The notes: generated by a model from the sequence alone, not told the origin. DNA of 64,000 nucleotides from Terriglobales bacterium (GCA_025934735.1 JAICWP010000004.1:62001-126000), one strand, 5' to 3'; numbered from the stretch's first letter, positions 35,389 through 45,157 are shown. Translations and numbers: made by a program.

Positions 35389-36330
35389 ATGGAGAAGCGC
35401 AGGATCGGCTCGCTGCAGGTTTCCGTAGTTGGCCTGGGGTGCAACAACTTCGGCTGGCGGCTTGATGCGGAGGCAACCGCGAAGGTGGTGCATGCCGCCC
35501 TGGACGCCGGCGTCAACTTCCTGGATACAGCCGATATTTATGGTGGGACCAAGAGCGAGGAATACCTCGGGAGAGCGCTGCGCGGGCGCCGCGAGCAGGT
35601 GGTAATTGCCACCAAATTTGGCATGAAAGTGGACGAACAGCGCCACGGCGCCAAGCCCGCTTACATACGCCAGGCAGTGGAGGACAGCCTTCATCGCCTG
35701 AACACCGATCATATTGACCTCTACCAGCTTCACCAGCCCGACCCGGACACTCCGATTGCCGACACGCTAGCTACCCTCGACGAGCTGGTAAAGGCGGGCA
35801 AGGTGCGCGAGATCGGCTGCTCCAATTTTTCCGCGCAGCAGATTCGCGAGGCGGAAGCGGCCGTTCGCCCGGGCGCCGCCCACTTTGTCAGCGTGCAGAA
35901 CGAGTACAGCCTGTTCTACCGCGAGCCGGAGAGGGAAGTGCTGCCCGAATGTGAGCGCCGCGGATGGGCGTTTCTGCCGTATTTTCCATTAGCCAACGGT
36001 CTGCTCACGGGGAAGTACCGGGCGGGGCGGCCCGCCCCCCAGGGCACACGAATCTCGAGCCAGGAGCGCTTCGGAAAGCTGCTCAACGACCGCAATCTGG
36101 AGATGGTGGAGACCTTGACTGGTTTTGCCGAGTCACGCGGGCACACAATTCTGGAGCTGGCGTTTTCGTGGTTGTTGGCGCACCCGGTCGTGGCTTCCGT
36201 GATTGCCGGCGCAACTTCAGCCCAGCAGATCAGTTCGAATGCCCGCGGGGCGGGGTGGAAGCTCACCTCCGCAGATCTCGCCGAGGTGGACCGGATCCTG
36301 CAGCAGCCGGCGTTATCGGAAGCATCGTAG
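35389..36330 (+). CDS. Aldo/keto reductase
   Basis: A 313-residue NADPH-dependent reductase with the complete AKR tetrad D46, Y51, K76 and H115 (FLDTADIYGG, ATKFGMK, LYQLHQPDPD), the mid-barrel EIGCSNFSAQQIREAE and the C-terminal cofactor segment VIAGATSAQQISSNA. The form resembles the Kv-beta/YajO group. GGGGGAGAAG precedes the ATG. The substrate is unknown. It is convergent with the S9 peptidase across an inverted-repeat gap. Confidence 0.9.
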   Translation: MEKRRIGSLQVSVVGLGCNNFGWRLDAEATAKVVHAALDAGVNFLDTADIYGGTKSEEYLGRALRGRREQVVIATKFGMKVDEQRHGAKPAYIRQAVEDSLHRLNTDHIDLYQLHQPDPDTPIADTLATLDELVKAGKVREIGCSNFSAQQIREAEAAVRPGAAHFVSVQNEYSLFYREPEREVLPECERRGWAFLPYFPLANGLLTGKYRAGRPAPQGTRISSQERFGKLLNDRNLEMVETLTGFAESRGHTILELAFSWLLAHPVVASVIAGATSAQQISSNARGAGWKLTSADLAEVDRILQQPALSEAS

Positions 36331-36446
36331 GGATTGGTAATTGAGAAATTCGGGTAATTGTGTAATTTGGAACCCGCCATGAGTCCCGCCAACTCGGCAT
36401 TCAATGGCACAATTGCCCGATTACACAATTGCACAATCTCAATTTC
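36331..36446. repeat. Imperfect long inverted repeat between convergent genes
   Basis: The left arm contains ATTGAGAAATT and GGTAATTGTGTAATT; the right arm, read on the other strand, contains ATTGAGAAATT and GCAATTGTGTAATC. The two arms fill the whole gap and would fold into a long imperfect hairpin, suitable as a bidirectional terminator. It belongs to the family of word-repeat gaps described in the findings. Confidence 0.6.
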
Positions 36447-38417
36447 TCAATCGTTGAGGGAGCAGCCGCAGTCCGCCGGCGGCACATGCGCCTGCAGGAA
36501 GTCGTTGATACGCTTCCAGGAATCAATCTGGTTGGGCACGCGCGAGAAGCCGTGGCCCTCGTCTTCGTAAATCTTTAAGTCCACCACCCCGCCACGTTTC
36601 TTAATGGCATCCGCCACCTGCCGCGATTCTGATTGCGGGCAGCGGGGATCGTGCGCACCGGCCAGAATCAGCAGCGGCGCCTTGATCCGGTCCACGAAGA
36701 AGATGGGCGAGCGGTCCTCCCAGAGCGCCTTATTCTTCACCGGATCGCCCATGGTGGCCAGGTCCATTTCGCGCAGCACCGGGTCCTCGTTCTGCACCTC
36801 GGTGAAGTAGTTCACAAAGGGCACAATGGCCACGCCCGCGCCCCAAACCTCCGGCGCTTTGGTGACCGCCATCATGGTCATGTAGCCGCCGTAGCTGCCG
36901 CCCATGATGACCAGTTTCTTGGGGTCAACGTAGGCGCTGCGCTTGATCCAATCGGCCGCAGCCAGCACGTCCTGCAAGTCGCCGCCGCCCATATCGAAAA
37001 GGTTGGCCTGCTGGAACTCCTTCCCGTAGCCCGTGGAGCCGCGGTAGTTGGGCGCAATCACCAGGTATCCCTGGTTCACTAAGAACTGAATGCCGCGGTT
37101 GAAAAGGTTCACCGTTTGCGAGGTTGGGCCCCCGTGCACGTACACCACCGCCGGGCTCTGATGATTCTGCGGCAGATTGTGCGGCACATACACGAAGGCG
37201 GAAATCTGAAATTTGCCGTCACGGCTGGGGTAGTGGACCAGATACGGCTCAACCAGGTCAGCGCTACGCACGCCCGCCACCAGCGAATGCGTGACCTGTT
37301 GTGAGTGCTTGCTGGCGACGTCGTAAACCCAGGCGTCGGCGGGAGAATCGGGCCCGTTGTGAATGTAGAGCAGGCGCGAGCCGTCGCGAGTGAATGCGCT
37401 TTCGTGTCCGCCTGGTTCGTTCACCCCGGCGGCCAAAGGCAGAGCTTCGGTCTGGCCGCCAGCCAGATCGTGGAAATAGATATCGGTGTTGCCGTCCACA
37501 TTGGCCGTCCAGGTTACGGTGCGTCCATCGGGAGAAAAATTGCCACCCTGGATCTCCCACTTATCCTGCGTTAGCCATTCAATTTTCTTGCTGGAAATAT
37601 CGAGCAAGCCAACGTTTTCGTAGCCATTGCTGGCATTGGAGGTGATAAGCAGCTTCTTGCCATCCGGCGACCAGTCGTTTACGGAATAGAGTTGCTCGCC
37701 GCTGTGCGGGGTCAGCCGGGTGCTCTGGGCCGTGGCCACATCCACCACATAAATATCGGAGTCGGTGCCCTTGGCCTGCACCTGGGTATAGGCGATCCGT
37801 TTGCCGTCATGCGACCACAACGGGCTGACGTTGCCGCGCTCCTTGGGCGTGCCGCTGGTCAGGTGCCGCACCTCGTGAGTAGTGAAATCCATAACATCAA
37901 TTTCAAACGTGGACGAAGTCTTGGGTTTCACCACGTAAGCGAGCATGCGGCCGTCGGGGGACCACTGGGGGTCTTCCTCCGCGATCTCGGGGGTTTGCGT
38001 CAGGTTAATGACCTCGCCGCCGAGCGGGGAGACCACAAAGATGTCCCACTGCTCGTCGCCGTCGTGATCCGACATGTAGGCGATCCACTTGCCATCCGGC
38101 GACCACGCCGGTCGGGCCTGGCGCTGATCGCTCACCGTGAGCTGCGTGGGCCAGCCCCCCTGGGCCGGCACCGTCCACAGGTTCAGGCGCCCGCTGATGT
38201 TAGAGACGAAGGCAACCGCCTTGCCATCCGGCGACCAGGCCGTGCCCCCAATTGACCGCGTCATGAACAGCTTTTCGACTGTGAATTTCTGCACGTCGGC
38301 CTTGGGAACGCTCTGGATTTCTGCCGGGTTGGCGATGAACTTGGGCGTGGCCAGCTGCTGGGCAAGGGTAATGGTGCTCATAAAGACCAAAATAGCAAAG
38401 CAGGCAAAAGTACGCAT
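36447..38417 (-). CDS. Secreted S9 family peptidase (acylaminoacyl-peptidase/DPP-like)
   Basis: A 656-residue secreted peptidase. A signal peptide (TFACFAILVFMSTITLAQ) precedes a WD40-like/TolB-like propeller (repeated W-S-P-D-G-K blades such as GTAWSPDGKAVAFVS) and an alpha/beta-hydrolase domain. The catalytic triad is S508 (GGSYGGYM), D590 (GAHDPRCP) and H622 (DEGHGFS). The enzyme should cleave short peptides in the periplasm or outside, probably after Pro or acyl-amino acids. The ATG at 38417 starts the signal peptide. The C-terminus CGCSLND carries two Cys of unknown use. Confidence 0.9.
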   Translation of the reverse strand: MRTFACFAILVFMSTITLAQQLATPKFIANPAEIQSVPKADVQKFTVEKLFMTRSIGGTAWSPDGKAVAFVSNISGRLNLWTVPAQGGWPTQLTVSDQRQARPAWSPDGKWIAYMSDHDGDEQWDIFVVSPLGGEVINLTQTPEIAEEDPQWSPDGRMLAYVVKPKTSSTFEIDVMDFTTHEVRHLTSGTPKERGNVSPLWSHDGKRIAYTQVQAKGTDSDIYVVDVATAQSTRLTPHSGEQLYSVNDWSPDGKKLLITSNASNGYENVGLLDISSKKIEWLTQDKWEIQGGNFSPDGRTVTWTANVDGNTDIYFHDLAGGQTEALPLAAGVNEPGGHESAFTRDGSRLLYIHNGPDSPADAWVYDVASKHSQQVTHSLVAGVRSADLVEPYLVHYPSRDGKFQISAFVYVPHNLPQNHQSPAVVYVHGGPTSQTVNLFNRGIQFLVNQGYLVIAPNYRGSTGYGKEFQQANLFDMGGGDLQDVLAAADWIKRSAYVDPKKLVIMGGSYGGYMTMMAVTKAPEVWGAGVAIVPFVNYFTEVQNEDPVLREMDLATMGDPVKNKALWEDRSPIFFVDRIKAPLLILAGAHDPRCPQSESRQVADAIKKRGGVVDLKIYEDEGHGFSRVPNQIDSWKRINDFLQAHVPPADCGCSLND

Positions 38418-38533
38418 GATGCCGGTTTCCGCGGACTGGATTGGGAGCAAAGAAGTTTAACAGAGATGCGCGCTGGTGTTTGCGGGCAGCCTTCGATGGC
38501 AGATGTGCTCCCCGGTTCGGCAGACGCGCCGGG

Positions 38534-39274
38534 TCAATCGGCCAGCGCCTTGGCCTGCGCGAATTCACGGGCCCGGTCGAGCAGACGGCGCGCACCCTGC
38601 GCGTCACCGCGGGTGCGCAGGATGACGGCGAGGTGGAACAGGCTGCTGACCTCGCCCACGCCTTCTTCCTGGCTGCGCTCGAAAGCGTGCTCGGCGGCAG
38701 CGTAGGCGCCGCGCCGCTCGTGGATAACGCCAATGTGGTAGTGGGCCATCAGGTACTCAGGCGTAAGCGTGAGCGAGCTCTCAAACTGCTGCAGGGCTTC
38801 TTCCAGCCGGCCGGCATGAAAATAGCAGACGGCCAGGCGGTAATGCGCCGCATTGTAATGCGGGTCAATCTGCAGGCAGTGCTCGAAGGCCTGGATGGCT
38901 TCCGGCATATCGCCGTGGTGATACCAGGCGACGCCCAGGTCGTAGTAGCCGCGGGCAAACTCGGGAGCGGCGGCCAGGGCGCGCTCGTAATGGCGAATCG
39001 CCTGCAGCAGCACGCCTTCGTGGAAGCACAGGTTGCCGAGCAGGTGGTTGGCCAGCACATGATCGGGCTCGGAGAGCAGCAAGCGCTCTAATTCCTGGCG
39101 CGCCTCGGCGCTGCGCCCGTCGCGTTCCAGGGTAAGGGCAAACAAGAGCCGATGGTCAACGTAGGCGTCGCGCAAGAAAGCGCCGCATTGTGCGCAAAAC
39201 TTATCCTCAGGCTGAAAGTGGTTGCCGCAACGCTGGCAAAGAGTAAGCGGCTGCGATTCCTGGAATTCGGTCAT
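38534..39274 (-). CDS. Zinc-ribbon plus TPR protein
   Basis: A 246-residue cytosolic protein. Near the N-terminus a zinc ribbon reads LCQRCGNHFQPEDKFCAQCG (two CxxC knuckles), then about five TPR units such as AIRHYERALAAAPEFARGYY, AFEHCLQIDPHYNAAHYR and AEHAFERSQEEG. The ATG at 39274 has AGGTG upstream and places the ribbon near the start; the frame is open 47 more codons upstream. The function is unknown; an adaptor role is likely. It is divergent from the receiver-PilZ gene (206 bp). Confidence 0.75.
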   Translation of the reverse strand: MTEFQESQPLTLCQRCGNHFQPEDKFCAQCGAFLRDAYVDHRLLFALTLERDGRSAEARQELERLLLSEPDHVLANHLLGNLCFHEGVLLQAIRHYERALAAAPEFARGYYDLGVAWYHHGDMPEAIQAFEHCLQIDPHYNAAHYRLAVCYFHAGRLEEALQQFESSLTLTPEYLMAHYHIGVIHERRGAYAAAEHAFERSQEEGVGEVSSLFHLAVILRTRGDAQGARRLLDRAREFAQAKALAD

Positions 39275-39480
39275 AGGGGCACCTGCAATCGTGCTGGCAT
39301 CAGTCTCCGCCCCGGCTTCACCCCTCTCAGTGATGGAGGTCACGGCAGGCGGTGATGCGCGCGGCTGGGCAGCAACCTTGGTTACTTTCGCCCCTGTCCA
39401 GTTACTGCCTAGCATGGCACTTGCCGTCTCCCCAGATGCGCTGACTGTGGACGCCCAGCCCGGGAAAGCGGCGGAATCCT

Positions 39481-40200
39481 ATGCGACTCCAGTGCCTGCT
39501 GGTGACGCGCGAACACGAACTGCTGCAGCTGGTCCGGCCAGTGCTGGAAAGCTCCGGTATGGAGGTGGAAGTGCGCGCCGAAGCCGGCAGCGCTGCCGAG
39601 ATCTGCCATCGTCGCCATCTGGATGGTTTTCTGGTGGATTGTGATGATGTGCCCGGCGGCAGCGAATTGCTGCCCTTCATCCGGGGCAGTGGGTCCAACC
39701 GCATGTCCACCATCCTCGCCGTAGTGAATGGGACCACATCGATCAACCAGGCGCTGGAACAGGGCGCCAATTTCGTGCTGGGCAAGCCAGTGTTAATGGA
39801 CCGCTTCCACTCGTATCTCAAGGTCGCGCGCGTGTTCATGGAACGCGAACACAGGCGGTACTTCCGCTTCGCCGTGAACCTGCCGGTCAGGCTCTATGGC
39901 GATGCAGAACAATATGAGGAAGGGAGCATGCTGAACCTGAGCGAAGGCGGGCTATCGCTTCGGCTGGCGCGTGGCCACAGCCTGGAGGGCTCAGTGCGGG
40001 TGAGCTTTGAGGTGCCCAGCATTGATCCTTATCGAGTGGAAGCCAAGGGGGAAGTGGTCTGGAGCGATGGCGCGGGCCTGATCGGCGTGCGCTTCTTCTA
40101 CATGGGAGACGAATCGCGCCGCCATCTTCTGGACTGGCTGCAGCAGCTCCATGCTCAGTGGGAATTACGGGAAGGGCCGGAAGACCAGGTGGAAAGTTGA
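39481..40200 (+). CDS. Receiver-like domain fused to PilZ domain
   Basis: A 239-residue protein. Residues 1-120 resemble a receiver (strand QCLLVTREHELLQLV, candidate Asp in FLVDCDDVPGG, and VLGKPV with the conserved Lys), but the N-terminal acidic pair is absent, so phosphorylation is doubtful. Residues about 122-225 are a PilZ domain with RRYFRFAVNLPV and NLSEGGLSLR, the RxxxR and D/NxSxxG c-di-GMP-binding motifs. The expected role is c-di-GMP-dependent control of motility or surface structures. It is convergent with the PilZ gene at 40249. Confidence 0.75.
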   Translation: MRLQCLLVTREHELLQLVRPVLESSGMEVEVRAEAGSAAEICHRRHLDGFLVDCDDVPGGSELLPFIRGSGSNRMSTILAVVNGTTSINQALEQGANFVLGKPVLMDRFHSYLKVARVFMEREHRRYFRFAVNLPVRLYGDAEQYEEGSMLNLSEGGLSLRLARGHSLEGSVRVSFEVPSIDPYRVEAKGEVVWSDGAGLIGVRFFYMGDESRRHLLDWLQQLHAQWELREGPEDQVES

Positions 40201-40248
40201 ACTTGTGCTGGATGGGCAGAACAACCCCTGAAATCCTTGAAACCTGCT

Positions 40249-40740
40249 CTAGACCTTGGCCGCAAAGGCGGCTTCCATGGGCAGGGCTTCGCAATTCTTG
40301 ATGGCAGCGGCGATGCCGAAGCGATGTCCGCTGGGCTGCGGTTCCACTCGCACCACGCTGGCGTGGTAACGGACCCGGCGCCGGCCGTAAACGCTCAGGT
40401 CGGCGGGCAGAACCATTTCCACCTGGATAATGGCGCCATGGGGCAGGCGAGTGCTGCAATAGAGGAACAAGCCCCGCTCGTTGAGGTTGGTGACCTCGGT
40501 ATTTTCCGAATTGGAGGCCACCCCATAGCTGACGCTGGCGGGAATGCAAATACGATGGCGATCAAGGGTGCGTTTCTCTGTGGTGGGCTCGCCGATTTCC
40601 GGAAATAACTCGTGGAACACAGCATCATTCTTGTCGGCGATGGTGGATTCCTCGCCCGTCAGATACTGCGCCCAGGACAGCACTCGGCCAGCAAGCTTTC
40701 TCCACCCCTTGGCATTGGCAACAGGCGACTTTGGCATCAT
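40249..40740 (-). CDS. PilZ-domain protein
   Basis: A 163-residue protein with a helical N-terminal part and a PilZ-like barrel at about 58-150: EKRTLDRHRICIPASV, TNLNERGLFLYCS (D/NxSxxG reads NLNERG, so the Ser is Asn), RRRVRYHASVVRVEP and GHRFGIAAAI. c-di-GMP binding is uncertain because of the altered motif. Its ATG overlaps the TAA of a small upstream membrane gene (TAATG), pointing to translational coupling. Confidence 0.75.
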   Translation of the reverse strand: MMPKSPVANAKGWRKLAGRVLSWAQYLTGEESTIADKNDAVFHELFPEIGEPTTEKRTLDRHRICIPASVSYGVASNSENTEVTNLNERGLFLYCSTRLPHGAIIQVEMVLPADLSVYGRRRVRYHASVVRVEPQPSGHRFGIAAAIKNCEALPMEAAFAAKV

Positions 40741-40910
40741 TAAGCCTCAACTTTCAGCGGATCGGACAGGAAACGGGGGATGAACCCGGTTCCCTTGCCC
40801 TGGAGCGTGCCTAGGACCCCAAACCACACCAGGGAGAGTAAGCCCGCTATCAGGGGAGAGACGGCACGCGTGGTGTTCTGGTTCCAAACCCTGAGGAACG
40901 CGGTTTTCAT
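40740..40910 (-). CDS. Small membrane protein coupled to the PilZ gene
   Basis: A 56-codon frame beginning MKTAFLRVWNQ with one hydrophobic helix (VSPLIAGLLSLVWFGVLGTL). GGGGAA lies six bases before the ATG, and the TAA stop shares its last base with the ATG of the PilZ gene (TAATG). Those two features and the clear membrane helix support it as a real gene. I do not recognise it. It might anchor or signal to the PilZ protein. The 160 bases upstream of it contain no other gene. Confidence 0.5.
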   Translation of the reverse strand: MKTAFLRVWNQNTTRAVSPLIAGLLSLVWFGVLGTLQGKGTGFIPRFLSDPLKVEA

Positions 40911-41076
40911 TCGAGGTTCCCCAAGCAGATGGGCCCTTTTTGAGGTTGCGCTAAGGCAGGCGGTGGGGCAACATCACTAAGGTAATGCTTACCCGTAACC
41001 AGCGAGGAGCTAGACTGGTACGGCAGAACGTGTCACCGCAATGAAAGCAGGCGGTGCTTTGGGGGGAGACTTGGGA

Positions 41077-41211
41077 ATGGATAGCGCTGCGATTCTTATG
41101 ATTTTGTTTGGCTCCGTGATTTCCGTAACTACCGCATTGACTTTCATGGAAGTGCGCCGCATGCGGAAGGCCGGCAACCCGAAGTCCTCAGCGACAAGTA
41201 CCGGCAAATAA
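41077..41211 (+). CDS. Very small membrane protein (44 residues)
   Basis: A 44-codon frame starting MDSAAILMILFGSVISVTT, one membrane helix, then a basic tail (MEVRRMRKAGN). GGGGGGAG lies eight bases before the ATG; an in-frame ATG at 41041 would add 12 residues. Codon use resembles the neighbours. No family recognised. It ends 10 bp from the convergent amine-oxidase pseudogene. Confidence 0.45.
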   Translation: MDSAAILMILFGSVISVTTALTFMEVRRMRKAGNPKSSATSTGK

Positions 41212-41221
41212 AGCCGGCACG

Positions 41222-42558
41222 TTAATCGCTGTTGAGTATCTCAGCGGCAGCACGGTAGCCGCTGGCCATGGCGCCGTGCACGGTTGCGTGGTGCCCATGG
41301 AAGTCCGTGGCTTCTCCAGCGAAAAACAGGGTGCCGGCGACGGCAGCAGCAAGCTGCCGCTGTGCCTGTTCGGCGCCTCCCGCCATGACGTAGCTGTAAC
41401 CTCCACGACAATAAGGGTCCGCTTGCCAATCGTGAACGTGGCTCGCTAGCAACTGCCCGGTAACTTGTTCGGCCGCTACGCCGAGAATTGCGCCTAGAGC
41501 CTCAACCGCCTTGCGCTCGAGCACAGCCGCGGGCTGGCCGCAGTATTGCTGTGCGCGCGGGCCGGCGCACCAGCTGCTCAGCACGGGTGCCGTAGATGGC
41601 AACTTGCTCCACCAGGTAGGAAACCAGGGATTCTCCGAGAAAAGGAAGAGCATGTGCTTCAGGCCACCGGGAGTGCCGCCGAATCCCGGTTCGCGCCAGA
41701 AGGCCTCTCGAAATACCAGCGTGAGGTGGACGGCAGATCCCATCGCTAATTGGCTGAGGCACTCTCGCTTCATGTCCAGAGCGGGGACAAAGGACACCGC
41801 CCCGGGCGAGTGCGGCGGCAACTGGAGAATGCTCAGGGGCAGCGTGATAAGGGCGCGAGGGGCACGGCAGAGAGGCTTAGCGTATTCGAGGGCGAGCGCA
41901 TTTCCATTTCCACGTTTCCTGGTTTCCAACGCACGGTATTGACCACGTGATTCAAGAGCCACTCGCACCGTCCAGGTTCAATCGCTTGCCGCAGGACTTC
42001 CACCAGGCCGCCATAACCGTGCGCCAGCCGGAACTGGCGATCACCCTCGATCTGTTCTTCCGCTTTTTCCCCCCCAATAATGGAACGCAGGCTGATGAGT
42101 TCGGCATTGGCCGCGTGAAACCCTTCCACGTAGGCGGTAGCCCACAATTTTTCTTGGGCTGGAACATCGCTGCAGCACTCATCCACAAAGCGGCGAAACG
42201 AGAGATCAGGGCCATGATATTTCTGCATCCGGTCGAAAACCGGATTCCGCTCGGAAGGGAATTCGTCCTGGTACAACCTGCCGTTTTGCGAGTACCAGAA
42301 CTCGCCCTGAGGTTCGTGCAGTTGCAGACCGGCGGACTTGGCGAGATTAAAAATTTCCGGAGGCCGGCCATGGACAAATTCGGCCCCCAACTCTATGGGC
42401 GCATCACCGGTGCTGGCTGGATGCGTAAATACGCGTCCGCCAATACGGTCGCGTGCCTCGAGGATGGTGACGCGACGCCCCGCCGCGGTGAGTGCCTGGG
42501 CGGCTGCTAATCCGGCGACGCCCGCTCCTACGATCAGGACATCGGAAGTGGAGGCCAC
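41222..42558 (-). pseudogene. Flavin-containing amine oxidase, interrupted by a -1 frameshift
   Basis: Two overlapping frames encode the two halves of one flavin amine oxidase of about 445 residues. The first (42558 down to about 41900) has the FAD dinucleotide motif GAGVAGLAAAQAL, EARDRIGGRV and the helical substrate region to NTVRWKPGNVEMEM. The second continues ALEYAKPLCRAPRALITLPLS and ends with the FAD-contact motif LFFAGEATDFHGHHATVHGA. The join falls in GGAAATGGAAATG near 41895-41912, where one base appears to be missing (adding one A to the second AAA would restore the frame). It may be a recent mutation or an assembly error. The start is GTG. Confidence 0.8.
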
Positions 42559-42756
42559 GAGTAGTAGATGGCAGCGGAAAAAAAGTAGTTGGTAGCTGGT
42601 GGTTAGCGGCTAGCGGCGCGCCCCGTCAGGCGAGTTCGGCGCGCCGTGCCAACACAGTACCAGTTGTGCATGCGACATCCTTGGCCGCCGAAGCGACTCG
42701 CGATGACGACTGCGGACAAAAGGTTCAACGGCAAAGGCGCCCGCGCCACAAGTGAT

Positions 42757-44913
42757 TCATCGGCCGGCAGCGTTCGCGGAAGTGCCACCGCCCGCGTATT
42801 TTTGCAGCCACTTGAGCTCTTCGCGGACTTTGATTTTCCCGTGCCAGGGATTGTTGCCAAGGCTATGGCCTTCGCCCGGGAACAGCAGCAAGGTGGCGGG
42901 CACGCCCAGCGACTTCAGCGCATGTTCGAGCAAGTACTGTTCCAGTATGCTGACGCGAATATCCTGCGAGCCGCCCACAATGTGCGTGGGCGTGGTCACC
43001 TTGTTGATTTGCCACAGGGCCGCTTCCTGGTTGTACATGGACTCGGCTTCCCAGGGACGGCCGCCGAGGTAGAAGGCATCGTCGTAGGTGAGGTCGTCGT
43101 TACCCCAGTTGGCGGCGTGCTCTACCGCGCCGGCGCCGGTCATGGCCGCCTTGAAGCGCGTGGTCTGGGTGATCAGCCAGTTGGTCATGTAGCCGCCGTA
43201 GCTGTAACCGGCTAGTGCCAGGCGGTCGGGATCGGCGATGCCGTCCTTCACCAGCGCGTCAATGCCCTCCAGTATGTCCTTGCCCGGGCGGGAAACCAGG
43301 TGAGGGACAATCTGGTTCATAAACTTATCGCCGTAGCCGCTGGAGCCGCGGTAGTTGGGCTCGAAAACCAGCCAGCCGTTGCTGGCGGCCAGCGTGGCCC
43401 ACTGGTACCAGTCAGCCTCGAAGTGATCGCCATCGGCATCAGCGGGGCCGCCGTGAATCAGGGTCAACATGCGCAGATGCTTCTCGCCTGAATGTCCAGG
43501 AGGATAGAGGAGCATGCCTTCCACCGGTGAGCCATCGTCGGCAGTCCAGCGATAAGGCTTGCCTTCGGGCAGCGCGCGCTCGGTGAACAGCTTGTTGAAG
43601 GCGGTAATTTGCCGGGCATCGGCGAGCTTGTCGGCGCTCTCTGCCAAATAAACTTCCGTGGGCCGCTGCAGCGAGGAATAAACCACGGCAACACGCGGGG
43701 AATGATCGGCCACCGCCAGCGTATCGTAGGTTCCGGGCCAGCCCGCCTTCTTTTCGAATCGGCCGCTGGCGCTCTTCTCTTCGTAAACCTGCACCTGGGT
43801 GCCCAGGCGCGCGGGCGCCAGCAGTTCGCCGGCCTGAGTAATTTCATAACGACTGAGCGGCCCGCCAAAATTTGCGGCCCAGCGTGTGGCTTGGCCACTC
43901 GCCACATCCAGGGAGTACACGCGCGACTGCAAGTCCTGGTACTTACCCTCCACTGATCCCATGTCCACGCGGAAGAAAATCCGGTGGCTATCAGGCGACC
44001 ACCGCAGGTGTTCCTCAATGGCGTTGTTGTGGGTTAACTGCCGCGGCGTCTGGGGAGCGGTGGTGGCCAGGTCCAGGCTGTAAATTTCATAGGGCTTAAC
44101 GTCTTCCACCCGCTCCGAAATGGAGCCGGTTGAGAACGCTAAGCTATGGCCATCGGGAGAGGGCGCTAGTTCGGCCACGCGGTAAGCAGAACTAGCCAAA
44201 ACCCGAGCGCCGGGAGTGGCGGGCGGCTGCTTCTCTTTCTTCTCGTGGTCCTCAGTCGGCTTGGTGCCTTCGGCCGCGTGGCGGGCCAGCGCGTCATCCA
44301 AGCCAAGAGCGTAGACGGTATCGCCGCGCTCCTCTTCGCGGTATTGAACCACGTCCTTCCACTCTTTTTTGTAAGCTTCGTCCTGCTCGGCAGACCAGGG
44401 AGTGCGGGTGGCGAAGTAGAGAGTTCGGGAATCGGGCGACCAGGCAAAGGTGTGCACCGACTCCTCGCCCGAGGTGACGGGGAAGGCTTCGCCGCCGTCG
44501 GGAGAAATAAGGTAGATCTGCGTGAGGTGTTTTTTCTCGGACCCCTTTCCCGGCGAGTTCTGCTCCTCGTTCTGTGCGGACACCTCCCGGTCGGAGGCGA
44601 AAGCGATCCAGCGCCCGTCAGGTGACCAGCGCGGATCAGAGTCGTGCCCGCTCTGCGTCAACTGCACCAGCAAGCCACCACCCTGGCCGTTGTCGCGATA
44701 GAACCATAAGTCCTTGCGGAAAATCTGCTGGTTCCAGTCGGCGCGCTGCGTCCCAATGACTACGGTCCGGCCGTCGGGCGCAAGCTTCACCGCGGAGATG
44801 TCCACGGAATTAAAGAACTCGTCCAGGGTCAACGGAGGTTTTTGCGCGGCCGCCGCATTCAGAAAGAGAGTCAAAAGTAAAAAGAGCGCAGGGAGGCAGT
44901 TTCGTTTGGTCAT
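42757..44913 (-). CDS. Secreted S9 family peptidase
   Basis: A 718-residue secreted enzyme of the same class as the one at 36447. Signal peptide NCLPALFLLLTLFLNAAAAQ, then a propeller with WSPDG blades, then the hydrolase domain with S571 (GYSYGGYM), D651 (GGSQDIR) and H683 (GEGHSLG). The first half also carries a charged loop (EDHEKKEKQPPATPGA). The ATG at 44913 begins the signal peptide; the frame is open 19 codons further upstream. It is divergent from the cytochrome c gene (244 bp), and no promoter was identified with confidence. Confidence 0.9.
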   Translation of the reverse strand: MTKRNCLPALFLLLTLFLNAAAAQKPPLTLDEFFNSVDISAVKLAPDGRTVVIGTQRADWNQQIFRKDLWFYRDNGQGGGLLVQLTQSGHDSDPRWSPDGRWIAFASDREVSAQNEEQNSPGKGSEKKHLTQIYLISPDGGEAFPVTSGEESVHTFAWSPDSRTLYFATRTPWSAEQDEAYKKEWKDVVQYREEERGDTVYALGLDDALARHAAEGTKPTEDHEKKEKQPPATPGARVLASSAYRVAELAPSPDGHSLAFSTGSISERVEDVKPYEIYSLDLATTAPQTPRQLTHNNAIEEHLRWSPDSHRIFFRVDMGSVEGKYQDLQSRVYSLDVASGQATRWAANFGGPLSRYEITQAGELLAPARLGTQVQVYEEKSASGRFEKKAGWPGTYDTLAVADHSPRVAVVYSSLQRPTEVYLAESADKLADARQITAFNKLFTERALPEGKPYRWTADDGSPVEGMLLYPPGHSGEKHLRMLTLIHGGPADADGDHFEADWYQWATLAASNGWLVFEPNYRGSSGYGDKFMNQIVPHLVSRPGKDILEGIDALVKDGIADPDRLALAGYSYGGYMTNWLITQTTRFKAAMTGAGAVEHAANWGNDDLTYDDAFYLGGRPWEAESMYNQEAALWQINKVTTPTHIVGGSQDIRVSILEQYLLEHALKSLGVPATLLLFPGEGHSLGNNPWHGKIKVREELKWLQKYAGGGTSANAAGR

Positions 44914-45157
44914 GTTGAGGATCCCAAGAGGGGAAGTAGGTATATACACCGCGAACCCGTGCGGGTGCAATGCGTTTGCCGCCGATGGTCCTCACCGGGG
45001 CGGGGGGCAGCCGTCACACTTGCAGGTGATGGCAGTTACGGAAACCGGAGATGAGCGTCCGTACTCTGGAGTCACGGCCAGCGAAACAGACGGCGCGGCG
45101 GACTGGCACAGCTGCCAGCGAGCTTTCCCCGCCGCACGCCGGCCTTGGAGGAACAGA

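Noticed and set aside
41833-41968. Programmed -1 frameshift in the amine oxidase gene
   Set aside because: No X-XXY-YYZ slippery heptamer or downstream structure was seen at the join; a simple one-base deletion explains it.
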